DNA from: Pseudomonas allokribbensis
Lineage (GTDB): Bacteria; Pseudomonadota; Gammaproteobacteria; Pseudomonadales; Pseudomonadaceae
Assembly (NCBI RefSeq): GCF_014863605.1
Contig: NZ_CP062252.1
Location: forward strand, 3,419,001 to 3,483,000
Length of the DNA stretch: 64,000 bases
Reading direction: 5' to 3'
The first letter of the stretch is position 1, and every line of letters begins with the position of its first letter. The position numbers and the translations under genes are program-made. The notes below the pieces were generated by a model that was given only the letters and a program-made list of their open reading frames with translations, did not search any database and was not told the origin of the DNA. Below are positions 11,103 to 19,985 of this stretch, one piece after another.

Positions 11103-11909
11103 TCAATCGAGAGTGTCGCTGGAGACGTGCCATTTACTCAGGAGCTGGTTGTAGCTGCCATCGCTGCGCATGTCGGTGATCACTTGCTGCACCGCGGCAC
11201 TCAGTTGCGGATCGTCCTTGCGAATACCCAGACCGGTGAGGATCCGGCTGAAGGCTGGAACGCCTTCCTCGAACAGGTCCGGTGCCATGGCGGCGTAATA
11301 CCCGGCGGTTTCCACCGTGGTGCCGTAAGCATCGACCTGACTGATGCGCAGCGCCTGGAATGCATCGGTGTCGGTGTTGTAGACCACCAGTTTCATCGGT
11401 GGCTTGCCGGCCTTGGCCAGGCTTTCATTCTCGGTATCGAGCAAGGTCTTGATGGTCGAACCGTTGAGCACCGCGATCTTGTGCGCGCTGAGATCAGCCA
11501 GCGTCTTGAGCCCCTTCGGGTTGCCCTTGGGCACCACCACCGCCTGGCTGGAATACATGTAGTTGACGATGTCGATCACCTCGCGGCGCTCGGGCTTGTC
11601 GAACAACTGGTCGACGATCATGTCGCATTGCTTGGCCAGCAAGGCCGGCAGCAATCCGGAAAACGGGATCACCCGCCACTCGACCTTCTTGTCCCCCAGG
11701 CGCCTGGCGACTTCCAGGCCCAGGTCGACGGTCAGGCCTTTTGGTTTTTGCGCTTCATCGAAGGACACCAGGGGCGGCGAGTCCATGCCCGAGCAATAGG
11801 TGAGTTTGTCGACCTTGAGCAAGCGCTCCGGCACAGTGGGTGCGGCAACCGCCCACTGCGTACAGAGCCCCAGGGAAATTGCAGCCAACAGCAGGCGAGA
11901 CGTATGCAT
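11103..11909 (-). CDS. Amino-acid-type periplasmic binding protein (SBP_bac_3)
   Basis: This 268-aa family-3 solute-binding protein has a signal peptide (MHTSRLLLAAISLGLCTQWAVA), then YCSGMDSPPLVSFDE, GLTVDLGLEVARRLG and CDMIVDQLFDKPERREVI, all typical of the lysine/arginine/ornithine/glutamine binding clade. The open frame reaches back to 12083, overlapping the GntR gene, but ATG 11909 starts directly at the signal peptide. It is the first structural gene after gntR and the natural receptor of the HisM-type permease downstream. Confidence 0.88.
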   Translation of the reverse strand: MHTSRLLLAAISLGLCTQWAVAAPTVPERLLKVDKLTYCSGMDSPPLVSFDEAQKPKGLTVDLGLEVARRLGDKKVEWRVIPFSGLLPALLAKQCDMIVDQLFDKPERREVIDIVNYMYSSQAVVVPKGNPKGLKTLADLSAHKIAVLNGSTIKTLLDTENESLAKAGKPPMKLVVYNTDTDAFQALRISQVDAYGTTVETAGYYAAMAPDLFEEGVPAFSRILTGLGIRKDDPQLSAAVQQVITDMRSDGSYNQLLSKWHVSSDTLD

Positions 11910-11988
11910 GACCAGACACTCCAGTTCGGTTAGTAACGGGGCAGTTCTCAAAGTCAAAACATCGGCGGGCTCGGTGCCCGCTCTGTGG

Positions 11989-12657
11989 TTATCGTTCCGA
12001 TTGCAGAAACTTGATGAGCTCAGGGACCGTGCCTTCGATGTGCTCGCGCACCACGGCCTCTGCCTTCGCGGCATCACCGGCACGAATTGCGTCGAGGATC
12101 ACCACGTGTTCCTGGCGTGCACTCAGTGGCTTTTCAACGTGCTGCAGCCAAAGACGCATGGGAGCTTCGATCAGCGAGTAGAGCGCGCTGATCTGTTTCA
12201 CCAGACGAGGTCGTCCGCTGAGGCTGCACAGGTACTCATGGAACTTGCGGTGGCGACTGACCCAGGCCGCACTCTCGTCGCGGTAGTCATCCATTTCATC
12301 GAGCAGGCGTTCCAGGGCAGTCAACTGACGTTCACTGATCTTCGGCACCGCGACTCGAATCGCCAGTCCCTCAAGGGCGCTGCGCATCTCGAAGACTTCG
12401 TGCATTTCCTCGACATCCAGACCGCTGACAATCGCGCCGCGATTGGGCCTGAGCGTCACCAGCCCCTGGGCGTCTAGACGGCGAAAGGCTTCGCGCACGG
12501 GCATCCGGCTCATGCCGATTTCACTGGCAATGTCCTCGGCGATCAGCCGGTCACCTTTGCGATAACGACCGCCGCAGATGCCTTCCAGAAGAAAGTTGTA
12601 GGCCTCCTCCTCGGCAGTCATCGGTTGGCGCTGGTCGTAGGCGGGAGCGAATTGCAT
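11989..12657 (-). CDS. GntR/FadR-type (FCD) transcriptional regulator
   Basis: This 222-aa protein has an N-terminal winged helix (YNFLLEGICGGRYRKGDRLIAEDIASE, then MSRMPVREAFRRLDAQGLV) and a C-terminal all-helical FCD ligand domain (FEMRSALEGLAIRVA, HRKFHEYLCSLSG, EHVVILDAIRAGDAAKAE). It probably controls the transport/GGT operon that follows about 80 bp downstream. ATG 12657 is chosen as the start of the conserved region. A dyad 21-44 bp upstream is a likely autoregulatory site. Confidence 0.88.
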   Translation of the reverse strand: MQFAPAYDQRQPMTAEEEAYNFLLEGICGGRYRKGDRLIAEDIASEIGMSRMPVREAFRRLDAQGLVTLRPNRGAIVSGLDVEEMHEVFEMRSALEGLAIRVAVPKISERQLTALERLLDEMDDYRDESAAWVSRHRKFHEYLCSLSGRPRLVKQISALYSLIEAPMRLWLQHVEKPLSARQEHVVILDAIRAGDAAKAEAVVREHIEGTVPELIKFLQSER

Positions 12658-12677
12658 GGCGGCACCTTTTGTCTTTT

Positions 12678-12701
12678 TGTATCCAATTATCCACGGATAC
12701 A
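12678..12701. promoter_or_regulatory. Dyad operator upstream of the GntR regulator
   Basis: TGTATCC (12678-12684) and GGATACA (12695-12701) are perfect 7-bp inverted arms separated by 10 bp, immediately upstream of the GntR start codon at 12657. The position and symmetry fit a dimeric GntR/FCD operator. That GntR binds here is inferred. The rest of 12702-12907 shows nothing recognisable. Confidence 0.5.
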
Positions 12702-12907
12702 TAAAAGCAGAATGCATGCCAAAACCTGCATCTTCCCGCCAAGCGATTGATTCGAATGAATTAAAGGAAAATAGCAGCGCGCACAGCCATCAGATTTGCC
12801 GGTGCGACACTGGAGATTTGCTACCTAATGGCTCATTGCGAGACCCGGAAAGGTGCAGAACGGTAGCTGAGTAACACCTCTTGAAAACACGTCGGCCAGC
12901 CCCCCCC

Positions 12908-12934
12908 ACTCGCCTGCCAACGCAGCAGGCGAGT
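12908..12934. terminator. Hairpin downstream of panB
   Basis: ACTCGCCTGC (12908-12917) pairs perfectly with GCAGGCGAGT (12925-12934) across a 7-nt loop, 26 bp past the panB stop. There is no T-tract on the panB strand, so it may be a weak terminator or an mRNA-stabilising structure. Confidence 0.4.
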
Positions 12935-12959
12935 GAAATGAGACATTGCGCAGTGCCAA

Positions 12960-13784
12960 TCAGCGCTTCACGCCAAAGCAGTGCGAAAGCTCCGGGAAAC
13001 TTCCCTCACGCACATCCGATGCGTACTGCCCCACCGCATCGCGGATCACCGCATGCACATCGGCATAACGTTTAGCGAAACGCGGTATGAACTCTCCCCC
13101 CAGCCCCAGGATATCTTCGATCACCAGCACCTGACCGTCGCATGCGGGCGAGGCGCCGATTCCGATGGTTGGCACGCGCAAGGCTTCGGTCAACTCGCGG
13201 GCCAGCGGCTCTGCTACGCCCTCCAGCACAATGCAAAACGCACCGGCCGCTTCCATCGCCAGGGCGGCCTCACGGATAGCGTCTGCCGATCGTTCGTCCA
13301 TGCCCTGGGCCTTGAAGCCACCCATGGTGTTGACGAACTGGGGCATCAACCCGATATGCGCCATCACGGGAATGCCCCGCTCCACCAGAAACTGCACAGT
13401 GGGCGCCATGACCGCACTGCCTTCCAGCTTCACGGCAGCAATATTGGCCTCCATCATCAACCGCGCGGCACTGCGAAAAGCCTGAGCCGGTGACTCCTGA
13501 TAAGAGGCGAATGGCAGATCAGCCACCACGCACGCGCGCTGTGTGGCACGCACCACCGCACGACTGTGCTGAATCGTCTGATCCAGTGTGAAATCCAGCG
13601 TGTTGGGCTGCCCGTAGGCAACCATCGCGGTCGAATCCCCCATCAGGATAACGTCGACAAATTCGTCAACGATCTCAGCAAGCGATCGATTGTGCGCGGT
13701 CAACGACACGATCTTGCGTTTGCCCTTGCAAGCCCTGATGTCGGGTACGGTCAGACGGCGGGTTTCATTGATTGCGGTACTCAT
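12960..13784 (-). CDS. PanB-like ketopantoate hydroxymethyltransferase paralogue
   Basis: This 274-aa TIM-barrel enzyme resembles 3-methyl-2-oxobutanoate hydroxymethyltransferase. The metal and catalytic residues look kept: D in [13 protein letters not shown] (D50), D in [12 protein letters not shown] and E in VKLEGS, and E in [26 protein letters not shown] is also typical. The start at ATG 13784 begins the conserved part; the frame is open to 13997. No panC follows, unlike the usual pantothenate operon, and a LysR gene is divergent. It may be a catabolic aldolase paralogue rather than the housekeeping PanB. Confidence 0.75.
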   Translation of the reverse strand: MSTAINETRRLTVPDIRACKGKRKIVSLTAHNRSLAEIVDEFVDVILMGDSTAMVAYGQPNTLDFTLDQTIQHSRAVVRATQRACVVADLPFASYQESPAQAFRSAARLMMEANIAAVKLEGSAVMAPTVQFLVERGIPVMAHIGLMPQFVNTMGGFKAQGMDERSADAIREAALAMEAAGAFCIVLEGVAEPLARELTEALRVPTIGIGASPACDGQVLVIEDILGLGGEFIPRFAKRYADVHAVIRDAVGQYASDVREGSFPELSHCFGVKR

Positions 13785-13998
13785 GACGTGAGCTCCTCGC
13801 GAAAACAGCGTTAAAGGAAGAACCTCTTGAATCGACGCAGACGCCAAATACGATCTCCGAACAAGGCTGGCCTCCACTTCTGATTTAATGTTCCCCGTCC
13901 TTGTATCCGGACGTTTTTCGGGGGCGATGGTAGAAGCATTTCTCCAGCCGGAGTGAGCGAACAATTTTTCTGAACCGTATGCGGAAATGGAATACAAG

Positions 13999-14892
13999 AT
14001 GGACCTGAAGAACCTGCGCTATTTCGTGGAAGTGACAGAGCATGGAAGTTTCTCGAAGGCATCCCGCACCCTTCACGTCACCCAGTCGGCACTGAGCAAA
14101 GCCGTTCAATTACTCGAAGAGGAACTGGGCGCGACGCTATTGGTTCGCAGCCGTCCGGGCGTGCCGTCACGCTTGACCCCGTCGGGCGAAGTGGTCTTCC
14201 ACCACGCCAAGGGATTGCTGAGTCGCAGCAAGCAAATGCTGACGGACGTGAACTTGCTCAACAGCCTCGTCACCGGTGTCCTTCAGCTGGGGCTGCCTCC
14301 CTTGGGCAGTACCGATCAAGTAGCGGCCGTGTTGACCGAATTTCGGCGGCGCTTTCCCCAAGTGGAACTGCAATTGCGTGAGCAAGGAGGCCAGGCTCTG
14401 GAAGAGGCCGTTCGCAAGGGCGAGATAGAACTGGCGATCAGTCTGCGACCCGACGGAGACGACCTGGCCTGGCTGCCGATTTGTGAGGAACCACTGGTTG
14501 TCGTCCTGCCACCTCGCCACCCACTCGCCAACCGCCATCGACTGACACTGCCGGATTTGGCGCATCACCCATGGGTGCAGTTGCAGGGCGCCTCGATTCT
14601 CAATCACCGCATCAAGCTCTGCTGCCCTGCTGTGGACGTCAGTCGCCTACAGGCAGCCAAAAGCGACAACCTGGCTTTTTGCTTGTCATTGGTGGCCGCG
14701 AACGCAGGCCTGCTGGTATTGCCTCGACTATTGGCGCAACACCACATCCCGCCCGGTGTGGAAATCGTTCCGCTCGAATGCGCGGAACTGGAATGGCAAC
14801 TCGTCGCCATCTGGCGCAAGAACGCACAGCTGTCGGTCGCGGCACAGCAATGGCTTGAATTGTTGGCCCCCACTGACTCACAGAAGTCGTAG
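13999..14892 (+). CDS. LysR-type transcriptional regulator
   Basis: This 297-aa LTTR has an N-terminal HTH ([39 protein letters not shown]) and a periplasmic-binding-like effector domain ([18 protein letters not shown] and so on). ATG 13999 has GGAA 6 nt upstream; ATG 13987 is an alternative. It is divergent from panB, with a 214-bp spacer, and convergent with the last gene of the steroid operon (10 bp between stops). Its likely target is the panB paralogue. It has no copy of the steroid-cluster box. Confidence 0.88.
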   Translation: MDLKNLRYFVEVTEHGSFSKASRTLHVTQSALSKAVQLLEEELGATLLVRSRPGVPSRLTPSGEVVFHHAKGLLSRSKQMLTDVNLLNSLVTGVLQLGLPPLGSTDQVAAVLTEFRRRFPQVELQLREQGGQALEEAVRKGEIELAISLRPDGDDLAWLPICEEPLVVVLPPRHPLANRHRLTLPDLAHHPWVQLQGASILNHRIKLCCPAVDVSRLQAAKSDNLAFCLSLVAANAGLLVLPRLLAQHHIPPGVEIVPLECAELEWQLVAIWRKNAQLSVAAQQWLELLAPTDSQKS

Positions 14893-14901
14893 CGTTTTTA
14901 T

Positions 14902-15777
14902 TCAGCTGCCATATACCTTCGCGGCAGGCACCGCCCGATTCAGCAATTGCTCGACAGCCCCGCCGACCTCGTCTACCGCCCAACGACCACGCCTGTCCAG
15001 CTCAGGGCCTTTACGCCAGCCATCGGCAATCGACAGCTTGCCACCCTCCACTTCAAACATCTGCCCATTCACCGCTGCGGATTCCTGCGAACCGAGCCAA
15101 ACCACCAGCGGCGCTACGTTCTCCGGCGCAAAGTAGTCAAATCCCTCCTCCGGTTTCTTCATGACGTCGGCAAACACTCCCTCGGTCATGCCGGTGCGCG
15201 CCGCCGGGGCCAGGGCGTTGACGGTAATGCCATAGCGCCCGAGTTCTGCCGCTTGCACCAGCGTCAACGCGGCAATCCCGGCCTTGGCCGCAGCGTAGTT
15301 GGACTGGCCGATAGAACCCTGCAAACCGGCACCGGAGCTGGTGTTGATGATCCGCGCACTCACGGGCTGGCCACCCTTTACCTGCTCACGCCAGTAACGC
15401 GCCGCGTGGCTTGAGATGCAAAAATGCCCTTTGAGGTGCACCGCCATCACCGCGTCCCAATCGGATTCGCTCAGGCTGGTGAACATACGATCACGACAGA
15501 TGCCGGCGTTGTTGACCACCACATCCAGCCCACCAAAAGTCTCGATCGCCTGGCGCACGATCAGCGCCGCATCGTCATAGCGGGTGATGTCGTTGCTGTT
15601 GGCCACCGCCATGCCGCCCTGCGACTCGATGGCATCCACCACCGCCAGTGCGGCCTCGCGATTGATGTCGTTGACCACCACTTTCGCGCCCTCGGCAGCG
15701 AACGCCAGCGCATACGCCCTCCCCAGCCCTCCCCCGGCACCGGTGATGATCACGACGCGGTTTTTACAGATCTGCAT
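14902..15777 (-). CDS. SDR oxidoreductase, 17beta-HSD type 4-like
   Basis: This 291-aa short-chain dehydrogenase has the cofactor motif TGAGGGLGR (residues 13-21), NNAG, and the catalytic S-Y-K (NTSSGAG, then QSNYAAAKAG). The long C-terminal tail (FEVEGGKLSIADGWRKGP) is like the SDR half of peroxisomal multifunctional enzyme 2 and like Mycobacterium Rv3548c of the KstR2 regulon. It is the last of ten genes in the operon starting with hsaC. It probably oxidises a hydroxyacyl-CoA in ring C/D degradation; the exact step is not certain. Confidence 0.8.
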   Translation of the reverse strand: MQICKNRVVIITGAGGGLGRAYALAFAAEGAKVVVNDINREAALAVVDAIESQGGMAVANSNDITRYDDAALIVRQAIETFGGLDVVVNNAGICRDRMFTSLSESDWDAVMAVHLKGHFCISSHAARYWREQVKGGQPVSARIINTSSGAGLQGSIGQSNYAAAKAGIAALTLVQAAELGRYGITVNALAPAARTGMTEGVFADVMKKPEEGFDYFAPENVAPLVVWLGSQESAAVNGQMFEVEGGKLSIADGWRKGPELDRRGRWAVDEVGGAVEQLLNRAVPAAKVYGS

Positions 15778-15802
15778 GGTCCTGCTCCCGTCAAAACTTC
15801 AT

Positions 15803-16951
15803 TCACAAACGTTCGATGATCGTCACGTTGGCCTGACCGCCGCCTTCGCACATGGTCTGCAAACCGAAGCGACCACCGCTGCGTTCCAGCTCATGCAACA
15901 GGCTGCACATCAAGCGAGTGCCGGTGGCGCCCAATGGATGGCCGAGGGCAATCGCGCCGCCGTTGACGTTGGTCTGTTCGTGGGGATAGCCGGTCTCTTT
16001 CAGCCAGGCCATGGCGACGGAGGCAAAGGCTTCGTTGATCTCGACTCGATCGATGTCCTCAAGCTTCATGCCCGCTCGCTTCAACGCATAAGCAGTGGCC
16101 GGAATCGGCGCCGTCAGCATCCAGATCGGGTCCTCGGCGCGTACGCTGAGGTGATGGATACGCGCGCGCGGTGTTAGCCCGTAGCGCTTGAGCGCCGCTT
16201 CGGAAACGATCAGCATCGCGCTCGCCGCATCACAGGTCTGGCTGGACACCGCAGCCGTCACCCGGTCGCAGCCAAACAGAAACTCCAGCTCGGCCATTTT
16301 CTCGAGGCTGGTGTGGCGCGGCGTTTCGTCGTGAACAACGTCGGCCAGGGGTACGATTTCCCGCAGGAATCGCCCCTGCTCGATGGCACGCAATGCCCGC
16401 TGATGAGACTCCAGTGAATACGCTTCCAACTGCTCGCGGGACAATCCCCACTTTTCGGCAATCATCTGCGCCGAACGAAATTGCGTCGGCGGTTGCCCGC
16501 CGTAGCGCCGTACCCAGCCTTCGGAGCCGCTGAACGGGTCACTGAAACCCAAAGGCTCAGCCGCGATCATGGCCGACGAAATCGGGATCTGCGTCATGGT
16601 CTGCACGCCGCCGGCGATAACCACGTCCTGGGTGCCGCTCATCACCGCTTGCGCGGCAAAGTGCACCGCTTGCTGCGACGAGCCACACTGGCGATCAATC
16701 GTGGTGCCGGGCACGGATTGCGACAGCCCGGCAGCCAGCCAACTGGTCCGCGCAATGTCCCCGGCCAGCGGGCCGATCGTATCGACGCAGCCAAAGATCA
16801 CGTCGTCGTAATCCTCGTCGGGGATGTCGTTGCGTGCGACCAGTTCGCGCAAGACGTGAGCGCCCAGATCGGCCGCATGAATATGACTCAAACCACCCTT
16901 GCGCCGGCCCGTAGGCGTACGCAGGGCGTCGACAATATAAGCTTCAGGCAT
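15803..16951 (-). CDS. fadA6: FadA6-like thiolase
   Basis: This 382-aa thiolase has nucleophile Cys89 in DRQCGSSQQA, the [17 protein letters not shown] histidine motif and a C-terminal CEGGGQAN cysteine. The RQCGSSQQAVHFAAQAVMSG stretch is characteristic of the FadA6/FadA5 steroid thiolases. It is embedded in the ipdAB/echA20 operon, consistent with cleavage of a beta-ketoacyl-CoA from ring C/D degradation. There is a 25-bp gap to the upstream acyl-CoA dehydrogenase gene. Confidence 0.82.
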   Translation of the reverse strand: MPEAYIVDALRTPTGRRKGGLSHIHAADLGAHVLRELVARNDIPDEDYDDVIFGCVDTIGPLAGDIARTSWLAAGLSQSVPGTTIDRQCGSSQQAVHFAAQAVMSGTQDVVIAGGVQTMTQIPISSAMIAAEPLGFSDPFSGSEGWVRRYGGQPPTQFRSAQMIAEKWGLSREQLEAYSLESHQRALRAIEQGRFLREIVPLADVVHDETPRHTSLEKMAELEFLFGCDRVTAAVSSQTCDAASAMLIVSEAALKRYGLTPRARIHHLSVRAEDPIWMLTAPIPATAYALKRAGMKLEDIDRVEINEAFASVAMAWLKETGYPHEQTNVNGGAIALGHPLGATGTRLMCSLLHELERSGGRFGLQTMCEGGGQANVTIIERL

Positions 16952-16975
16952 GATTTTTCTCGGTAAGTGGTGCCG

Positions 16976-18031
16976 TCAGAACGTCTGGCCGGCACCCAGT
17001 GCGCAACGACCGTTGAACAAGGCTGCGCGGATGCGTTCTTTGTGGAAACCGCGATCGCCCCAGACCTTGTCCAGCGCCCAGGCGCGTTTCATGAACAGGT
17101 GCAGATCGACTTCCCACGTGTAACCCATGGCGCCGTGGGCCTGAATGGTGTTTTTCGCCGCCAGCATGGCGGCTTCCGAGGTCGCCAGTTTGGCGTGGGA
17201 AACCAGCACCGAGCGGTTCGGCTGTTGCTCGGCGACGGCATAGGCAGCGCGATACAACGGCCCCTTGGCGAATTCAATCTGCACCGCGACATTCGCCATC
17301 AGATGCTTGACCGCCTGGAACGACCCCACCGGTTTGCCGAACTGTTTGCGTTCGAAGGTGTAGTCCACCGCAAGATCGACCATGCGTTTGGCCAGTCCCA
17401 ACAGCTGTGCGGCACTGCCCAGCGCGCCGCGATCAACCGCCTCCGCCCACAGTCGCTGCCCCTGTTCTCCGGAGGCCACGCAGGTCGCAGGTGACGGAGT
17501 CCAAGAGACCTGAAATAACTGGCGAGCCGGGTCGACCGACACATTGCGGGTCAACTGCACCGCGCCCGGTTCGACCGCATGCACCTCATCGCCATGGGCC
17601 AGCAACAGCAGATCGGCGACATGGGCATCGCTGACCAGCGGGTTGCCCGGTTCGGCAACCGCCAGTCGTGCGCGGCCTTCTGCGATACGTCCGAGCCAGT
17701 CCTGTTTGAGTGCCGCGTGACGCTCATCAAGACCGGCGAGTAACGGCACACCCACCAACATCGTCTCCACCAACGGCTCGGGCAGTCCGGCATACCCGCA
17801 TTCCTGGGCGAGCAGCACGAAGTCCAGCTCGTTCATGCCCATTCCGCCATTTGCTTCGGGAACGGTCAGTGCAGTCAGCCCCAGCTCGACCAATTGCGCC
17901 CACAGCTCATCGCTGCGCCCGCTCTCGGTCTGCCAGAGTTCGCGAATGCGTTCCGGTGTCACCTCGTTGATCAGAAAATGCCTGACGTTGTCCTGGAACA
18001 GCAGTTGGTCGCGGCTGAAATTAAAGTCCAT
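16976..18031 (-). CDS. Acyl-CoA dehydrogenase, small-subunit type (FadE31/33-like)
   Basis: This 351-aa ACAD has RKQFGKPVGSFQAVKH in the FAD/CoA region and AHGAMGYTWEVDLHLFMKRA near the C-terminus. It lies 10 bp after another ACAD gene. Steroid-degrading bacteria use alpha2beta2 heterotetrameric ACADs encoded by adjacent genes (FadE28-29, FadE31-32 types), and this pair has that layout. ATG 18031 (MDFNFSRDQ) is chosen over the open extension to 18160, which overlaps the neighbouring gene. The likely substrate is a HIP-derived acyl-CoA. Confidence 0.8.
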   Translation of the reverse strand: MDFNFSRDQLLFQDNVRHFLINEVTPERIRELWQTESGRSDELWAQLVELGLTALTVPEANGGMGMNELDFVLLAQECGYAGLPEPLVETMLVGVPLLAGLDERHAALKQDWLGRIAEGRARLAVAEPGNPLVSDAHVADLLLLAHGDEVHAVEPGAVQLTRNVSVDPARQLFQVSWTPSPATCVASGEQGQRLWAEAVDRGALGSAAQLLGLAKRMVDLAVDYTFERKQFGKPVGSFQAVKHLMANVAVQIEFAKGPLYRAAYAVAEQQPNRSVLVSHAKLATSEAAMLAAKNTIQAHGAMGYTWEVDLHLFMKRAWALDKVWGDRGFHKERIRAALFNGRCALGAGQTF

Positions 18032-18041
18032 GGTCTCTTCC

Positions 18042-19208
18042 TCAAGCACGCGGCATGCCGAGCATGCGTTCGGCAATGATGTTGCGCTGGATCTCGTTGG
18101 TGCCGGCGTAGATCGGCCCGGCCTGGGCAAACAGAAAACCTTCCAGCCAGTGGCCGACATCGCCCGCCGCCGGGGCTTCGGGCAACAGCTCGCCGCGCAG
18201 GCCGAGGATGCTCATGGCGGTGTCGTGCATGCGCTGATCGAGTTCCGACCAGAAGATTTTGTTGGTCGACGATTCCGGCCCGATCTTGCTGCCCTGTACC
18301 AGTTGCGACGCGGTGCGGTAGGTATTGAGGGTGTAGGCCTCGGCGTCCAGCCAGGCGCGCATCACCGCCTCGCCAATCGCCGGGTCGCGGTCGGCCTGCT
18401 CGCGATTGGCCTGATACAACTGCACCAGACGCCGGGCCGTTTCCTGAAAGCGTGCGGGCGAGCGCAGCAGCAAGCCGCGCTCGAAACCGGCGGTGGACAT
18501 CGCCACATGCCAGCCCATGCCCTCGCCGCCCAGTGCGTTTTCCACCGGTACCTTGACGTCGTCGAAGAAGATTTCGGCGAACCCGGGCAAGCCGTTGAGC
18601 TGAGGAATCGGCCGCACCGTGATTCCCGGCGTGTCCAGCGGCAGAAGAATGAACGTCAGGCCCTGATGACGTTGCGAGTTCGGATCGGTGCGGAAAATGC
18701 CGAACACCCAATCGGCCCACACGGCGCGTGTTGACCAGGTCTTCTGGCCGTTGATGACGTAGTGATCGCCAACCCGTTCGGCCCGCGAGCGGATCGCCGC
18801 CATGTCGGAGCCCGCTCCCGGCTCGGACCAGGCCTGGGCCCAGATATCTTCACCAGTGGCCATGCGCGGCAGAAAACGCGCTTTCTGTGCGTCGCTGCCG
18901 TACTCCATCAGCGTCGGGCCGAGCAGGAAGATGCCGTTCTGGTTGACCCGTGCAGGCGCTTCGGCGCGGTAATACTCCTCCTCGAAAATCAACCACTCGA
19001 TCAAGTCGCAACCGCGACCGCCCAACTCGACCGGCCAGGTGACCATGCCCCAGCGCCCGTCGTTGAGGCGGTTTTCCCAGGCCCGGTGTTGAGCAAAACC
19101 TTGTTCGGTGTCGAATGATTGCAGCGGCTCGCGAGGCACGTTGGCCGTCAGCCACGCCCGCGCTTCAGCGCGAAAGGCCTGTTGGGCCGGGGTATAGGTC
19201 AGATCCAT
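18042..19208 (-). CDS. Acyl-CoA dehydrogenase, partner subunit (FadE30/32-like)
   Basis: This 388-aa ACAD starts MDLTYTPAQQAFRAEARAW and has WSEPGAGSDMAAIRSRA (substrate/FAD loop), NGQKTWSTRA and YAGTNEIQRNIIAERMLG (C-terminal FAD-binding signature). It is the first of the two ACAD genes in the operon and is probably the alpha partner of the gene at 16976. It follows the enoyl-CoA hydratase gene by 10 bp. The step, in HIP degradation, is inferred from context. Confidence 0.82.
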   Translation of the reverse strand: MDLTYTPAQQAFRAEARAWLTANVPREPLQSFDTEQGFAQHRAWENRLNDGRWGMVTWPVELGGRGCDLIEWLIFEEEYYRAEAPARVNQNGIFLLGPTLMEYGSDAQKARFLPRMATGEDIWAQAWSEPGAGSDMAAIRSRAERVGDHYVINGQKTWSTRAVWADWVFGIFRTDPNSQRHQGLTFILLPLDTPGITVRPIPQLNGLPGFAEIFFDDVKVPVENALGGEGMGWHVAMSTAGFERGLLLRSPARFQETARRLVQLYQANREQADRDPAIGEAVMRAWLDAEAYTLNTYRTASQLVQGSKIGPESSTNKIFWSELDQRMHDTAMSILGLRGELLPEAPAAGDVGHWLEGFLFAQAGPIYAGTNEIQRNIIAERMLGMPRA

Positions 19209-19218
19209 GAGAGAGCCT

Positions 19219-19974
19219 TCAGCCGTTGAAGTGAGCATCACGTTTCTCGATGAACGAGTCGCGTGCTTCCTGTGAATCCAGTGAGCGATAGGCCTCAAGC
19301 GTGAAGCCCTGCTCCCAGCGATACTTGTCTTCCAGATTGCCGTCCTCGATGCCGTTCAGCGCTTCTTTGGCGAGGCTGATCATGGCCGGGCTCTTGGCGG
19401 CGATGGTGCGGGCGATCTGCAACGCGGCTTCGCGCAAGTCTTCGCGCTTGACCACGCGCTCCACCGCTCCGAGACGCCAGGCTTCCGCCGCATTGATGGC
19501 TTCGCCGGTGAAATACATGTGCCGAACCTTCTGCACCGGGAACAGGCGCTGCAAATGCGCACCACCACCCATGGCGCCGCGATCGACTTCGGGCACGCCG
19601 AAAGTGGCGCATTCGGAGGCCAGGACAATGTCGGCAGCACCGCAGAGACCGATGCCACCGCCAAGCACAAAGCCGTGCACCGCCACGATCACCGGTTTCG
19701 GGTTGCGGTGAATGGCCTTGAAGCTGTCGTAGTTGCCTTTGTTGACCGCCACGATCAGGTTGCCGTCGGCAGCCAGTTCCTTGATGTCGACCCCGGCGCA
19801 GAAGCCGCGACCTTCGGCGCGAATCACGATGACCCGCACGCGGTTGTCGCTTCCAAGCCCTTCGATTTCACGGGCGATTTCGGCCCAGGTACTGCAATTG
19901 AAGGCGTTGACCGGCGGCTGGTTGAACACCAGTTCGGCAATGCCGTTATCGATATTGACGCTGAATGGATGCAT
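19219..19974 (-). CDS. Enoyl-CoA hydratase/isomerase (crotonase) family protein
   Basis: This 251-aa crotonase has the oxyanion-hole motifs GFCAGVDIKE and HGFVLGGGIGLCGAADIVLAS, then FGVPEVDRGAMGGGAHLQRL. ATG 19974 is preceded by AAAGGA 7 nt upstream. It lies between the IpdC-like and ACAD genes of the same operon. It is less like EchA20 than the gene at 21056 and more like a general hydratase, so a conventional hydration of an unsaturated acyl-CoA is probable. Confidence 0.82.
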   Translation of the reverse strand: MHPFSVNIDNGIAELVFNQPPVNAFNCSTWAEIAREIEGLGSDNRVRVIVIRAEGRGFCAGVDIKELAADGNLIVAVNKGNYDSFKAIHRNPKPVIVAVHGFVLGGGIGLCGAADIVLASECATFGVPEVDRGAMGGGAHLQRLFPVQKVRHMYFTGEAINAAEAWRLGAVERVVKREDLREAALQIARTIAAKSPAMISLAKEALNGIEDGNLEDKYRWEQGFTLEAYRSLDSQEARDSFIEKRDAHFNG

Positions 19975-19985
19975 GTTTTTTCCTT

